This document shows, in pieces, positions 9,980 through 20,687 of a DNA stretch of 64,000 nucleotides. Made by a program: the position numbers and the translations under genes. This DNA is from Aquarana catesbeiana. Taxonomy: Eukaryota; Chordata; Amphibia; Anura; Ranidae. Under the pieces are notes generated by a model, which did no database searches, had not been told where the DNA came from, and worked only from the letters and a program-made list of their open reading frames with translations. Position 1 is the stretch's first letter, and the number at the start of each line of letters is the position of its first letter. The stretch is from contig NC_133326.1 in assembly GCF_042186555.1 (NCBI RefSeq), positions 441,738,147-441,802,146 of the forward strand. Direction: 5' to 3'.

Positions 9980-11180
9980 CAGCAGGGGTGTCAAACTCAA
10001 TTTCCTTGTGGGCCGCATCAGCATTATGATTGCCCTCAAAAGGGCCGGTTGTATCTGTAAGATTAGATGTCTTACACCCTCTGCACAATACAAAGCCGTA
10101 CACAGCACAGCCCCCACCCTCAGCACAATACAAAGCCCCCCACAGTACACAGCACAGCCCCCCTCCCGCTGCACAATACAAAGTCCCCCACAGTACACAG
10201 CACAGCCCCCCTCCTCTGCACAATACAAACCCCCCCCCACATTACACAGCACAGCTCCCCACCCTCTGCACAATACAAAGCCCCCCACAGTACACAGCAC
10301 ATCCCCCACCCTCTGCACAATACAAACCCCCCCCCACATTACACAGCACAGCTCCCCACCCTCTGCACAATACAAAGCCCCCCACAGTACACAGCACATC
10401 CCCCACCCTCTGCACAATACAAAGCCGTACACAGCACAGCCCCCACCCTCAGCACAATACAAAGCCCCCCACAGTACACAGCACAGCCCCCCTCCCGCTG
10501 CACAATACAAAGTCCCCCACAGTACACAGCACAGCCCCCCTCCTCTGCACAATACAAACCCCCCCCCACATTACACAGCACAGCCCCCCTCCCTCTGCAC
10601 AATACAAACCTCCCCACAGTACACAGCACAGCCCCCACCCTCTGCACAATACAAAGCCCCCCACAGCACAGCCTTCACCCTCTGCACAATACAAAGCCCC
10701 CACAATACACAGCCCCCCTGCATTCCCAGGAGACCCCCAGTCTCCTGGGACATCGCTGCCAGCGTACTCTAACGTTAAGAATAAATCACTGCCAGCCCTT
10801 TCTCATACACAGCTCCTCCTGTGTCACTCTCATTGTAAATCAAAGTCTCTAAATTTACCTCATAGCTTCATTCTTGCATGGACCCAGTAACGTGACTGCT
10901 CTCCTCTGAAGATTCATGGATGGTCACGTGACCGCTCTCCTCCTCCAATCTAAAGCCATACTCGGAGGAGGAGGAGCAGGAGGAGGAGAGCGGCCAACAA
11001 GAACAAAACTATTGAGGTTAGAAGCTTCAGCTTACAATGAGTGACAGGAAGAATAGCAGTATAGGAGAAGGGGCTGGCAATGATTTTTTCCTAATGATAG
11101 ACTTTGCTGGCAGTGCTGTCCAAGGGCCAGGAGAGGCGGGGCAGCTGGCTTGACCACCCCCCAATGTGTGGAACCGAGGG
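9980..11180. mobile_element. Probable non-autonomous element carrying a C-rich minisatellite
   Basis: The left edge GGGGTGTCAAACTCAATTTC followed by TTGTGGGCCGCATCAG is a repeat start I have seen in vertebrate genomes. It is preceded by a 27-base T run (9906-9932). It leads directly into the tandem repeat at 10075. The right boundary is not visible; 11180 is where GC-rich sequence stops. Confidence 0.4.
10075..10720 (+). repeat. Minisatellite, unit about 40-50 bp, with higher-order duplication
   Basis: GCACAATACAAA recurs at 10083, 10123, 10171, 10218, 10268, 10315, 10365, 10412, 10452, 10500, 10547, 10597, 10643 and 10684. The spacing series starts 40, 48, 47, 50 at both 10083 and 10412, so a 329-bp block has been duplicated. 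Units contain ACAGTACACAGCACAGCCCC. Stop codons are missing from all three plus frames, giving frames of 254-286 codons that are not genes. Confidence 0.9.
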
Positions 11181-11272
11181 GCGGACCGCCCGATCCCCGC
11201 CCCCTATTGGTAGGTAAACATCCCTCCTTGACATTAACGTTAAGGAACGAAAACGGATTCTATTTTCGTCAG

Positions 11273-11900
11273 TTATTATTATTATACAGGATTTATATAG
11301 CGCCAACAGTTTACGCAGCGCTTTACAACATTAGTCCAGACAGTACAATTACAATACAATACAGGAGGAATCAGAGAGCCCTGCTATTTAGAGCTTACAG
11401 TCTAGGAGGGAGGGTCAAGTTATACAAAAGGGTAATAGCTGTGGGGGATGAGCTAATGGAGAAAATAGTGCAGTTGTTAGATGGAGGCAGGATAGGCTTC
11501 TCTGAAGAGGAAAGTTTTCAGGGATCGCCTAAAAGTGGATAAATTTGGAGACAGTCTGACAGATTGGGGTAGGGAATTCCAGAGGATAGGCGAGGCTCGG
11601 GAGAAGTCCTGGAGGCGGATATGGGAGGAGGTGATGAGGTAGCTAGAGAGCAGGAGGTCTTGGGAGGAACGGAGAGGGCGATTAGGTTGGTATTTTGAGA
11701 CTAGGTTAGTGATGTAGCTGGGGGCAGAGTTGTGGATGGCTTTGTAACTTATTGTTAGTATTTTGAATTTAATTCGTTGGGCGAGTGGCAGCCAATGGAG
11801 GGATTGGCAGAGAGGGGTAGCAGACACTGAGCGGTTTGTAAGGTGGATGAGTCTGGCAGCAGCATTCATGATGGACTGAAGGGGGGATAGTCTATTTAAA
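11273..11900 (-). pseudogene. L2-type LINE, 3' end with C-terminal reverse transcriptase segment
   Basis: The minus strand reads LQSIMNAAARLIHLTN, LHWLPLAQRIKFKILTISYK, AIHNSAPSYITNLVS, SPILWNSLPQSVRLSP and FRRSLKTFLFREAY, which is the conserved region after the RT domain in L2/CR1-type LINEs. The 3' UTR ends in CAGCGCTGCG-like sequence (plus strand GCGCCAACAGTTTACGCAGC) and an ATT microsatellite tail at about 11273-11285. No RT core is present, so it is 5'-truncated. The N-terminal 40 codons of the open frame do not belong to the LINE. Confidence 0.85.
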
Positions 11901-12319
11901 TTTTTTTTACCGCAAAGGCGGTATGGAGCAGTGTGGTGCCCTTGTTTCGTGGTGATATGGTTTTCCCTTTTGAAACATTGCATAACATTTACAAAAACGC
12001 CATCAGTCTCTGTAGCAAGCAGTACAAACATTATTGGAGTTGGGGAGTAACCAATCATGAATTTTAAGCTGATAAGCTAAGTAGTAATAGTGGCACATTA
12101 CTGTAATGTACCATGCACATGGTGGTGCGTTTTCATTGCCACACACTAAGGCTCTGATGCACATTTGTCGCAGGGTACCAAAATACACTGTATGCACATT
12201 CTGGTGTGTTGGCAGCCTATTCATTTGAATAGCCTACTTAACACTGTGCACTTAGACTTGCCCTAATACAACATGCAGGGATAGATGGGATCTTTTATTA
12301 ATGATAGGTCTCACTGATT
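11901..12319. other. No supported gene
   Basis: Repeat-like sequence with no coding signature or clear transposon end. Confidence 0.3.
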
Positions 12320-13600
12320 TTAACCACTTGCCTACTGGGCACTTTCACCCCCTTCCTGCCCAGGCCAATTTTCAGCTTTCAGCGCTCTCACACTTTAAAT
12401 GACAATTACTCAAAGTCATGCAACACTGTACCCATATGCAATTTGTGTCCTTTTTTTTTTCCCACACAAATAGAGCTTTCGTTTGGTGGTATTTAATCAC
12501 TACTTGTTTTTTTATTTTTTGTGCTATAAATAAAGAAACACATTTTTCTTTGTTTCTGTTATAAAAATTTGCAAATCAGTAATTTTTCTTCATACGTTTT
12601 GGCCAAAATCTATACTGCTACATATCTTTGGTAAAAATAACCCAAATCAATGTATATTATTTGATCTTGGTGAAAGCTATGGTGCCAGTCATTAAAATTG
12701 ATCACACTTGATGTACTGATTTCTTGAGGCACTAACAAGCCAGCAATCTACAAATATCCCCTTTTTGGAAAGTAGACATTCCAAGGTATTTAGTAAGACG
12801 CATGGTGAGTTTTATGAAGTTGTAATTTTTTCCTCACAATTCTTTGCAAAATGAAGATTTTTTTTTTACAAAATTGTCATATTAACAGGTTATTTCTCTC
12901 ACATGGCATATGCATACTTGCAACTACACCCCCTAACACATTCTGCTACTCCTCCTGAGTATAGCGATACCACATGTGAGACTTTTTCACAACCTACCTA
13001 CATACAGAGGTCCAACATGCAGGGAGCACAGCCAAGTGTTCTAGGAACATAAATGACCCCATTTTGGAAAGCAAACACCCCAACATATATTCTACGAGGC
13101 ATTGTGAGTCTTTTGAACATGTCATTTTTTTCCACAAGTTTTTGGAAAATGTGTAAAGAAAATGCAAAAGCATTTTTTTTACACAAAGTTGTCCATTTAT
13201 ACAATATTTCTAGCACATAGCATGAACATAGCAACAATTGTACCCCAGAATACATTCTGCTACTCCTCATGAGTATGGCGATACCACATGTATAAAACTT
13301 TTACACAGCCTGGCCACATACAGAGGTCCAACATTCAAGTAGCACCTTCAGGCATTCTAGGAGTATAATTTATACATCTAATATCATGACGACCTATCAT
13401 TTTTGAAGGCCCTTCATATTTCTAACACATAGCATGTACATACCAAGAATTACACTCCAAAATAAATGCTATTGAGAAAAGGGTAAAAAAAAAAAATATT
13501 ACCTGTGATTTTAGTAGTGCAGTCGTCCACAGAGGAGAGCATTGGTCCAGGCAGCAGGCAGGGACTTGCTTAGCGACAACAAAAGTAATTATCCGGGCAG
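12320..13600 (-). mobile_element. Long TTAA-family copy with internal 300-bp tandem units
   Basis: TTAACCACTTGCCTACTGGG at 12320 is the reverse complement of the family's 3' end, followed by the shared block ACACAAATAGAGCTTTCGTT. Beyond 12730 the sequence repeats about every 300 bases: GAGTATAGCGATACCACATG near 12957 recurs as GAGTATGGCGATACCACATG near 13271, and CATACAGAGGTCCAACAT occurs near 13001 and 13318. The other end of the element is not clear. Confidence 0.6.
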
Positions 13601-14460
13601 CAGGCAAGAATATTGTCTATAGTCAGTACAGGGATCTTGTCAGCACAGCTAAAGCATTTATCCAAAGCAATTGTCCAAGCAGAGACATGGCCAAGACAGC
13701 CAAAATATTGGTCCTGGTACAGTATTACCTGCAGACACTCATTATTGTACCTCTCTCCAGCCCTTCATAAACATATTGCCTCTTGCTACAGCTATATATT
13801 TCCATAGTACAGGTAGCAGGCAAAGGCATGATAGCAGTAAGTTAGCAGCAGGCTGGGGGCCTCGGTCACATAAGACCTGGACACAGGGGTAGAGGCTTCT
13901 CCCACCCAAATCTCTTTGAAGCCTCCGCACTCCAGACCCTAATCCGGAAATTACAAAACCCAGAGAAAACCAAAAAATTTGTTTTCTCCATCCGGAAAAC
14001 AATTCTGGAGTCCCTCACATATGCGAGACCCCTGTGTACTACAGTAGCAGGGCAACAGATGTCACATACCTTGTGGCAGAGCCTGACATGTAGAGGGAGA
14101 CATCTCGTACAGCCCTGGCTCAAGGGCCACTGGTGTTACGACAGTGGCCGCGAGAGCACGGTGAGGTAAGAGTGCCTGCAAGGCCTTCCGTTGGTTGCAG
14201 AAGTGTGTGGAAGGTGCGTCAGCTGGGCTGGATGGCTGAAGCAGCGGGTGGCAACAGGAACAGTAGATGCAGGCACACAGCAGATGTAGGACCAGCTTTA
14301 CCAGGCACTATGTAGGATAGACGGATAACTGGATGCAGGGTCAGACATGCCAGGTTAGCAACAGAGGATCAGGTGTAAGCATAAGCAGCAGGCAGAGAAT
14401 GGTCTAGATGCAGGCAGAGGTTGGCAATAGGATATCAGGCAGATTGAAGATATAACAAAG
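13520..14460. repeat. Degenerate AGGCAGCAGGCAG-type repeat region
   Basis: CAGGCAGCAGGCAGGGACTT and many later GCAGGCAGAG variants recur at irregular spacing. Similar text appears at 16600-16740 and 42490-42720. Open frames here show no domain. Confidence 0.4.
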
Positions 14461-14463
14461 TCT

Positions 14464-14850
14464 TTAAAGTGGAGTTCCACCCACTTTTCTATCTCCACAT
14501 CATCCGATTCAGACCTGACCATACTAACTGCAATGGGCAATTTTTTTTTTTTTTTCCCTGCGCTTACCTTGTTTACAAGGCATTCTTTAGCACCTCCTGT
14601 CTCTCCCCTCTGTGGCAATGTACACAATATCATGCTGCGCACTGGCTCCTGGGAGATGTGTGTCATAATTCCCAGGAGTCAGTGGGCATCACCGCCTCTC
14701 ATCATCGCGAGATCCCAAAGACGTTAATTGCGCTGCAAGGTGTGTATAATGCGCATGCGTGAGATCGGGCAGTGCATACTGGTTAGTCAGCAACACCGTA
14801 TCTCGGAAGAGTATCCTAGTGGACTTCGCAAGCCCACAAGCAAGATGGCA
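14464..14850. mobile_element. TTAAAGTGGAGTTCC-type element, partial
   Basis: Starts TTAAAGTGGAGTTCCACCC. The same start occurs at 63703, and a complete copy with both ends lies at 19681-20165. The right end is not visible here. Confidence 0.5.
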
Positions 14851-14864
14851 AAAATACAAAAAAG

Positions 14865-15515
14865 GTGTCCACTGCCCCCACCTATATCTGGCCATTGCAG
14901 CAAGCAGCCTTGAAATGCAACATATGGTAGAAAAAAAAGTTCAAGGATAAATCCAAGGAAAACTCCAAGCTTATTTACTGACCAGCCCTCTGACAACTGA
15001 ATCAACCTGTCTAACAGTATGCATTAAAAACAGGGGTTTAGTCTGCACACATTTTCAAATGCATGCGTAAGCTACAGAGCCCCGTCAAGGCACCCTGATA
15101 TTTGTTGTCCTATCACTAACTCATGAGTGACTCCACAGTGGAAGCACATGCATTCTCATGGATAGGTGCCGGGCAGATGGACAGAAGGGAGCTCACCCAC
15201 TCTTAAAGGTACAGGGGGACACTTAGCACACAGCACAATGGCTGCAAAGGTGTCAGCGCGTTGCCTGACCAATATAACAGTAATACAAAGAAAGTGTCCA
15301 CTGCTCCCACCTATAACTGGGCATTGCAGCAAGCAGCATTGGAAGGCAACATATGGTAGAAAAAAAGGGCCAAGGATAAATCCAAGCTTACTTACTGACC
15401 AGTCCGCTGACAACCGAATCAACCTTTCTAACAGTATGCATTAAAAACTGGGGTTGAGGCTGCACACATTTGCAAATGCACGTGTAAGCTACAGAGCCCT
15501 GCTAAGGAACCCTGG
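14865..15515. repeat. Direct duplication of about 200 bp, offset about 429 bp
   Basis: GTGTCCACTGCCCCCACCTA at 14865 recurs as GTGTCCACTGCTCCCACCTA at 15294. Shared text continues through CAACATATGGTAGAAAAAA, GACAACTGAATCAACC and AACAGTATGCATTAAAAAC to GCTACAGAGCCC. The copies differ by small indels, so the duplication is not recent. Confidence 0.85.
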
Positions 15516-16138
15516 TAGAGAGGTACACACCCAGGCTGCTATCTAGAACAAGCACGTTCTTCACGTGCCTCTGTTTCTATGGCAGCGTGTCCCCAGCTAA
15601 AACCCGGAAACAGAGAGACAGTCTGATACAAGCAGTGAAGTCCTCACCTTTCCCTGACTGTTATCTGCAAGCTCTCCAACTGCAAGATTCCAACACCTCT
15701 CTCCTGGGCTTTGATGTTCCTTCCTGTGTCCTCCGAATTCCCCCCCCCCACTCATTCAAAGTTCATGTCAGCGTTTCCTTCAGCCAATGGGGGAGGGGGA
15801 GTCACTGAAAACTTTTTATGTACAGAAATTAACACTGGTGAGTTCTCTACACATAGCACTGTGTTATATCAGAAGTGGAGACATGATAAGGAGCATAGTG
15901 ACATGTGCCCTGTGTCTGTTCTCTGAAATGAACACAGTGCTATGTGTAGAGAGCATACCTGTGTACAGTACATAGGAGAGGGAGACTGACAATTTCCCCA
16001 CATCTAAAGTGACCCCTTATATGTCCCCAGAGTCTGCTTTATTGTACATACAAATCATCCCTCTGTCACTGATCCCACCCCCCCCCATTATCCCTCTGCC
16101 ACTGATGTCATCCCCCACACCACCATCCCTCTCCCACT
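15516..16138. other. No supported gene
   Basis: ACACATAGCACTGTGTTATA near 15850 and AACACAGTGCTATGTGTAGA near 15930 form an inverted pair. No coding or RNA gene is recognised. Confidence 0.35.
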
Positions 16139-16410
16139 GATGTCATCCCTATCCCCTATACAATACCCATCCCCTATACAACCCCATCATCCCCATCCCC
16201 TTTACTCCTATACAATCCCATCATCCCCATCCCCTGTACTCCTATACAATACCATCATCCCCATCCCCTGTACTCCTATACAATACCATCCCCTGTACTC
16301 CTATACAATACCATCACCCCCATCCCCTATACTCCTATACAGTCCCATCATCCCCATCCCCTGTACTCCTATACAGTCACACCATCCCCTGTACTCCTAT
16401 ACAGTCCCAT
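16139..16410 (+). repeat. Minisatellite, unit about 35 bp
   Basis: Units of CATCATCCCCATCCCCTGTA plus CTCCTATACAATAC repeat about seven times with shortened variants. The 185-codon frame beginning at 16140 is a translation of it. Confidence 0.85.
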
Positions 16411-16800
16411 TAATGGCTAACAGGCACACGCATATGAGTTTGCCTTTGCTGATATTTGCGCGCATAGGCGTTAGCCTATGCCTGGCAAGATGGGCACCTG
16501 CAGGAGCACATCTACCCATGCGTAGTTGCCTCTGCCTAGGAGCTTTGGCTGCACTATGGCCAAGCACGTCTCTGTCAACATCATTTCAAGCGGTAGGCAG
16601 ATGTATAGTCCATAAAACAGGTAAGGGTCAGTTCACGTGGAAGGCAGAAACATGGCGGATCAACAATTCAGACAGTAGGCAGAGGCATAGTCATTAAACA
16701 GGCCAGGGTCCGCACGCATGGAAGGCAGTGGCATGGTTATTTAAGGAAGCATGGAAAATGGTCAGCACAGATGATGGAAATGGTTAAAAATATGGGCTAT

Positions 16801-18346
16801 TTATGGATGTGTGAAAACGTCAGGAGCATTTTCCAATGTATAGGCCAGGTTGGTAAGGACAATGGTAGCTGGTATCTCTTCTAACTCCTCCTTTGCTGCA
16901 TACACAACATTTTTTTTGGTGTCTTTGGCCTGCTTCAGATAGTGGAATGCTGTCCGGGAAGTGGCACTCATGAAATCGGCTAACCGCATCAGAGCAAAGG
17001 TTTTTTTAGGGGGATCTTTGCTGATAGACGAGGCACTTGACTAGTTCTTCAATTAATTTTAGGAAGGGGTGGGGCTTTCCGTGGATTTGGTGTAGGTGAT
17101 ATATATGCATTGTAAATGGCCAAATGAATAAGATAAATCGCAACTTTCTTATACCAGAAATGGGACCTCTTTGTTGCTGGGGGCTGAAGCATGTGATCAT
17201 TGAAATCCACCCACCCCATGTAAAGATTATAAACTTAGACGCATGTAGGTTTTTGAATGGGAACGTGTCTTCCAGGAATCTCGACTGTGGCATCATTCTA
17301 TATCTTATCCTTCCACATCGAGGCCAGCACTTCATCGTTTCTCAGAGTTGCTTTTTCCCCCCTTCGCAGTTTTCTTTTTACTTAAGCTTGTGGGAAGCTC
17401 TTCCTGTTCTTTCTGGAGGTTCCGCAGGCCAGGGTTTTTGCATGGTGTAGATGCCTAAAAAGAGGCAGGCTAATATAAAAGTTATCCAGGTATATGTGAT
17501 TACCTTTTTGCAGCAGTGGGTATGCCAGGTCCCATGCATTTTTTTTTCGGTTGTGCCCATGTAGGTCAGGCACTCAGGGGGCTGGAGCTGGGAATCTCTT
17601 CCTTCATATATGCGGAACGCATACAGATGTCACATGGCTCTTTCACATAGCTTGTAAAATTTGACTCCATATTTGGCCTTTTTGCTGGGAATATGTTGTT
17701 TTTTTTCCTAACTGGCCTGTAAAGTGTACCAGGGACTTAGCCACGCACATATTTTGATCAGGATCTTTTGGGGGGAAAATTTATAAGTGGGCAAATTTTA
17801 TATAATTTGTCATAGTTTGGGTGATTTGGGGGGGCACTGGGTGTTAGAGGAAGCACATGATCATCTCATAGCGGGCCCAGGGCGTTACTGAAGAATAAAT
17901 GGGCATGTGGTGGATGGGGTGGCATGTCCTTCATTTTTTTTTTTTTTTTTTTTTTTATTGTAAGCCCAATGTTAAGCGTGAGGCCCATAAGCAACCTCAA
18001 TTCCTCCAAAGTCAGATGTCTCCACTCATACAAACGGGCTAAGGATGATTGGGGGTTGTTAGAAATATATTGCTGGGCAAATAGATTTGTCTGGTCCACA
18101 ATAAATTGAAGCAAAGTGTCTGACAAAAATAAATAAAAAATCGCTGGTGGCTGCCTGGTTTTCAGAGCACTGTACCCTTTTTGGAGGGATCCTTTCTTCC
18201 TCCGATTCGGTCGCCGATCCACTACTTTTAATCAGTTCAAACTCTTAATCGGAATTGGAATCTGACTGTGAGAACTCCCAGCTGCTCTCATCAGTCATGC
18301 TGAGGATCTGAAATGCCTCCTCACTGCTGTAAATTTTTTTGGACAT
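16801..18346 (-). pseudogene. piggyBac-like transposase, decayed
   Basis: On the minus strand the first codon at 18346 opens MSKKIYSSEEAFQILSMTDE, an acidic N terminus typical of piggyBac transposases. Next come FLSDTLLQFIVDQTNLFAQQ and WRHLTLEELRLLMGLTLNIG (18150-17960), KKAKYGVKFYKLCERA (about 17670), then MGWVDFNDHMLQPPATKRSH and WYKKVAIYLIHLAIYNAY (17220-17100). The cysteine-rich C-terminal domain is still legible: IPLSEAGQRHQKKCCVCSKG, VRRDTSYHCPYQPGLYIGKC and RFHTS (16950-16800). These pieces lie in different frames with many stops, a 22-base T run at 17936-17957 interrupts one, and the catalytic DDD residues were not all located. An active enzyme would insert DNA at TTAA. Confidence 0.88.
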
Positions 18347-18429
18347 GGCTGGTACTGGACTGCTGATGGTGGCTGTGTGACGGGTACTTTGGTGATGGGC
18401 TGTTTGATGGGTGCTCTGGTGATGGGTGG

Positions 18430-18770
18430 CTGCGTGATGGGTACTGACGGTCACTGATGGGCGACAGGTGCACTTTATGAGCACTGTTGGGTGACAGGTG
18501 CACTTTATGAGCACTGTTGGGTGACAGGTGCACTTTATGAGCACTGTTGGGTGACAGGTGCACTTTTATGGGCACTGATGGGTGACAGGTGCACTTTATG
18601 GGCACTGATGGGCAACAGGTGCACCGCTGACGGTCACTGATGGGCAACAGGTGCACCGCTGACGGTCACCGATGGGCGACAGGTGCACCGCTGATGGTCA
18701 CTGATGGGCGACAGGTGCACCGCTGACAGTCCCTGATGGGTGACAGGTGCTCTGGGGGAGGGTGTGACAG
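18430..18770 (-). repeat. Minisatellite upstream of piggyBac transposase
   Basis: Units of GGTGACAGGTGCACTTTATG plus AGCACTGTTG (about 30 bp) repeat around ten times with two variants, one carrying ACCGCTGACGGTCACTGATG. It occupies the position of the CAGTGCC array in the TTAA elements. Confidence 0.85.
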
Positions 18771-18890
18771 TAACACTGCTGGGCACTGATGAGGACTGTT
18801 ACACTGCTGATGGGGCGATGTGACAGGTTCTCTTTATTTGTGTGCTTGTGCAGTACACTGAAACAGACACAGATCGGTAACTCACTGCTT

Positions 18891-18942
18891 CTGGCTCTTC
18901 TCTCCTCACACTGGAAATGGTGTGTGAGGAGAGAAGAGCCAG
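18891..18942. repeat. Perfect 21-bp-arm hairpin
   Basis: Left arm 18891-18911 starts CTGGCTCTTCTCTCC; right arm 18922-18942 is its exact complement, with a 10-base loop. Confidence 0.92.
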
Positions 18943-19211
18943 TTACAGCCAGTTACTGGTCTATGTTTACATTTGAGATCCCCTGTGAATGGATCACGGC
19001 CGATCAAGTGGTAAACAGTCGTGGGCGTTGGCTGTTTACTACCGTCGGTGACAAGCTGTGTTCTGGGGACACGCCGCCACCGACCTCACCATGCTGCGTG
19101 CTCCAGATCGCGATTGCGCTGTTTGGGCCAAGGTCATATGACATCGGCCCAGAATGAGAGCTGCCCCGCTCTGCCCCTCATTGTACTATACAGCGGGCGG
19201 GAGGCTGTTAA

Positions 19212-19680
19212 AGTAGCAACATACAATAAAGACTTTGACCAATTATAGTGTTTGTCAGGCTTTTTCAAATGGATGATGTAAAAAGAGTAGCTTTGGATCA
19301 TACCAAATAAGTTTGCCTAATGCTAAAAAATATTAATGTGAGGATTCAGTAGAGCTTATAAACAAAAGACAGTGATGCTCATTTGCAGTTTTAAAGGAAA
19401 GAACTTTTGATTCATTACTCTGACTGGCAGGTTATCTTCACACTCTGGTGTTTAATTTGTCTCGAGGACCACTATAGTGTGGGGAAGTAGAAACAACAAG
19501 GGTATGAATTTGTCCTGGTTCACACTAGTGCGATTTCTGATGTGATTTGAGTCGCACAGAATCACATGACAAGGGAAATCTCATTGTTTTCAATGGTGCC
19601 TGTTCACATCAATGCAACATCGAAGTTACACCACGTAATCGCACTTTAAATCACATCAAGAGTGTAAATAAATAGGTTAA
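19212..19680. other. Unassigned, with a MITE fragment
   Basis: From about 19510 the text GGTTCACACTAGTGCGATTT is a MITE-type terminus, with related sequence to about 19660. No gene is seen. Confidence 0.35.
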
Positions 19681-20168
19681 ATCGGGGTTCCACTCAAATT
19701 TTTAACTTAATCTTAACCCCTTCAGTTAATTGCATAGATGTTCAAATGCCGCACGAAATTTTTTTTTTATCGCTGTAATTACCTTTATATTGTACTTTAT
19801 TGTGGCACTTCCTGTCACTCCTCCCATGGGAGTAGGCGTGTTTATTGCCTTTCCGCGGCGCCGCACTGTCTCCTGGGAGCTTAGTGTCAGGCTTCCCAAG
19901 ATTCAGTGCGGGAACAATGATCATGCTTGTGAACAAGCTGTGAATGAACAGCATTCACCGCATCCAGGAAATCAATGCTTGTGGGTTTCACATGCCCACA
20001 AGCAAGATGGAAACAGCCAGCATCACATTTTTAAAGTTATTTTTCAGTACGAAAACAGAGGCAGAAATATTGCACCCAAACTGTGAGTATTATTTTGGGA
20101 TTAGCAAAGTGTCTCAATGACCTAAAAAAAAAAAAAAAAAGATTGGTCGCCGGACTCCCACTTTAATA
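19681..20168. mobile_element. MITE bounded by TTAA, GTGGAGTTCC-type ends
   Basis: Left TTAAATCGGGGTTCCACTC and right GGACTCCCACTTTAA are inverted repeats that include TTAA. It has no transposase and carries a 17-base A run near the right end. Related starts lie at 14464 and 63703. Confidence 0.7.
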
Positions 20169-20387
20169 AATAACAATACTCCACAGAGATTTGATGCATG
20201 GAGTTAATAATCCCTGGCATAAAATTACAGGAAGGGGATAATGTAAACCTCATGTTACCTTCAACCAGATTTTACACGGTTGCAGAGAGCGAGACTGAGC
20301 CAATTTCAGGATGAAAGTTAGAAACCCAAGGCTGGTAGGCTATATAAAAGTTAAGTGTCTGCTAGCATTAATCTGTTTTGGCGTTGT

Positions 20388-20687
20388 AAGACCGGCCATA
20401 CACGGTTCTAATCTCAGATTCAAACTGTTAATGGGCAGGCTGAATGTACCCAGTTGATCTATGGATATAACCAGCCTGCCAGATTATAGCGGTTGCTATA
20501 TCCGCTAATGATAATCACTACCTTCTCTTGGCGGGGGGCAGCTTCCCCGCCCAAGCTCATGGGCGGGCAAAGAAAATTGCTGATTCCGCTGTCATAACTG
20601 TCCTTGCTGATGGGGGAATCATTCAAATTTCTTTCCTGCAACCCGCGGTTGCAGGAAAGAAATTTGCATTGTGTATGGCTGGCCTAA
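20388..20687. mobile_element. MITE with GGCCATACACG ends and perfect internal hairpin
   Basis: GACCGGCCATACACGG on the left mirrors TGTGTATGGCTGGCCTAA on the right. Inside, a 43-base palindrome (20624-20666) has two exact 20-base arms starting CAAATTTCTTTCC around the loop CGC. Confidence 0.75.

Larger units (their letters stand above)
18347..19211 (-). mobile_element. 5' region of a TTAA-bounded piggyBac copy
   Basis: A TTAA at 19208-19211 begins, on the minus strand, TTAACAGCCTCCCGCCCGC, like the family start at 8886 (CACTTGCCGCCCGCC). Further in, GCTCTCATTCTGGG and GTCATATGAC match GCTCTCGTTCTGGG and GTCATATGAC in the copy at 40053. A 21-bp hairpin at 18891-18942 and a minisatellite follow in the family order, and then comes the piggyBac transposase. 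I infer that this is the transposase-bearing relative of the non-autonomous copies. Its 3' end was not found. Confidence 0.6.

Noticed and set aside
10008..10890. Three overlapping open frames of 254-286 codons
   Set aside because: They translate one tandem repeat in three frames; no start context, domain or codon bias supports a protein.
16140..16697. 185-codon open frame
   Set aside because: Its first 95 codons translate the CATCATCCCCATCCCC array; the rest has no known motif.
18430..18770. Possible CRISPR-like array
   Set aside because: Repeats are directly contiguous and spacers are not unique; the organism is a vertebrate.
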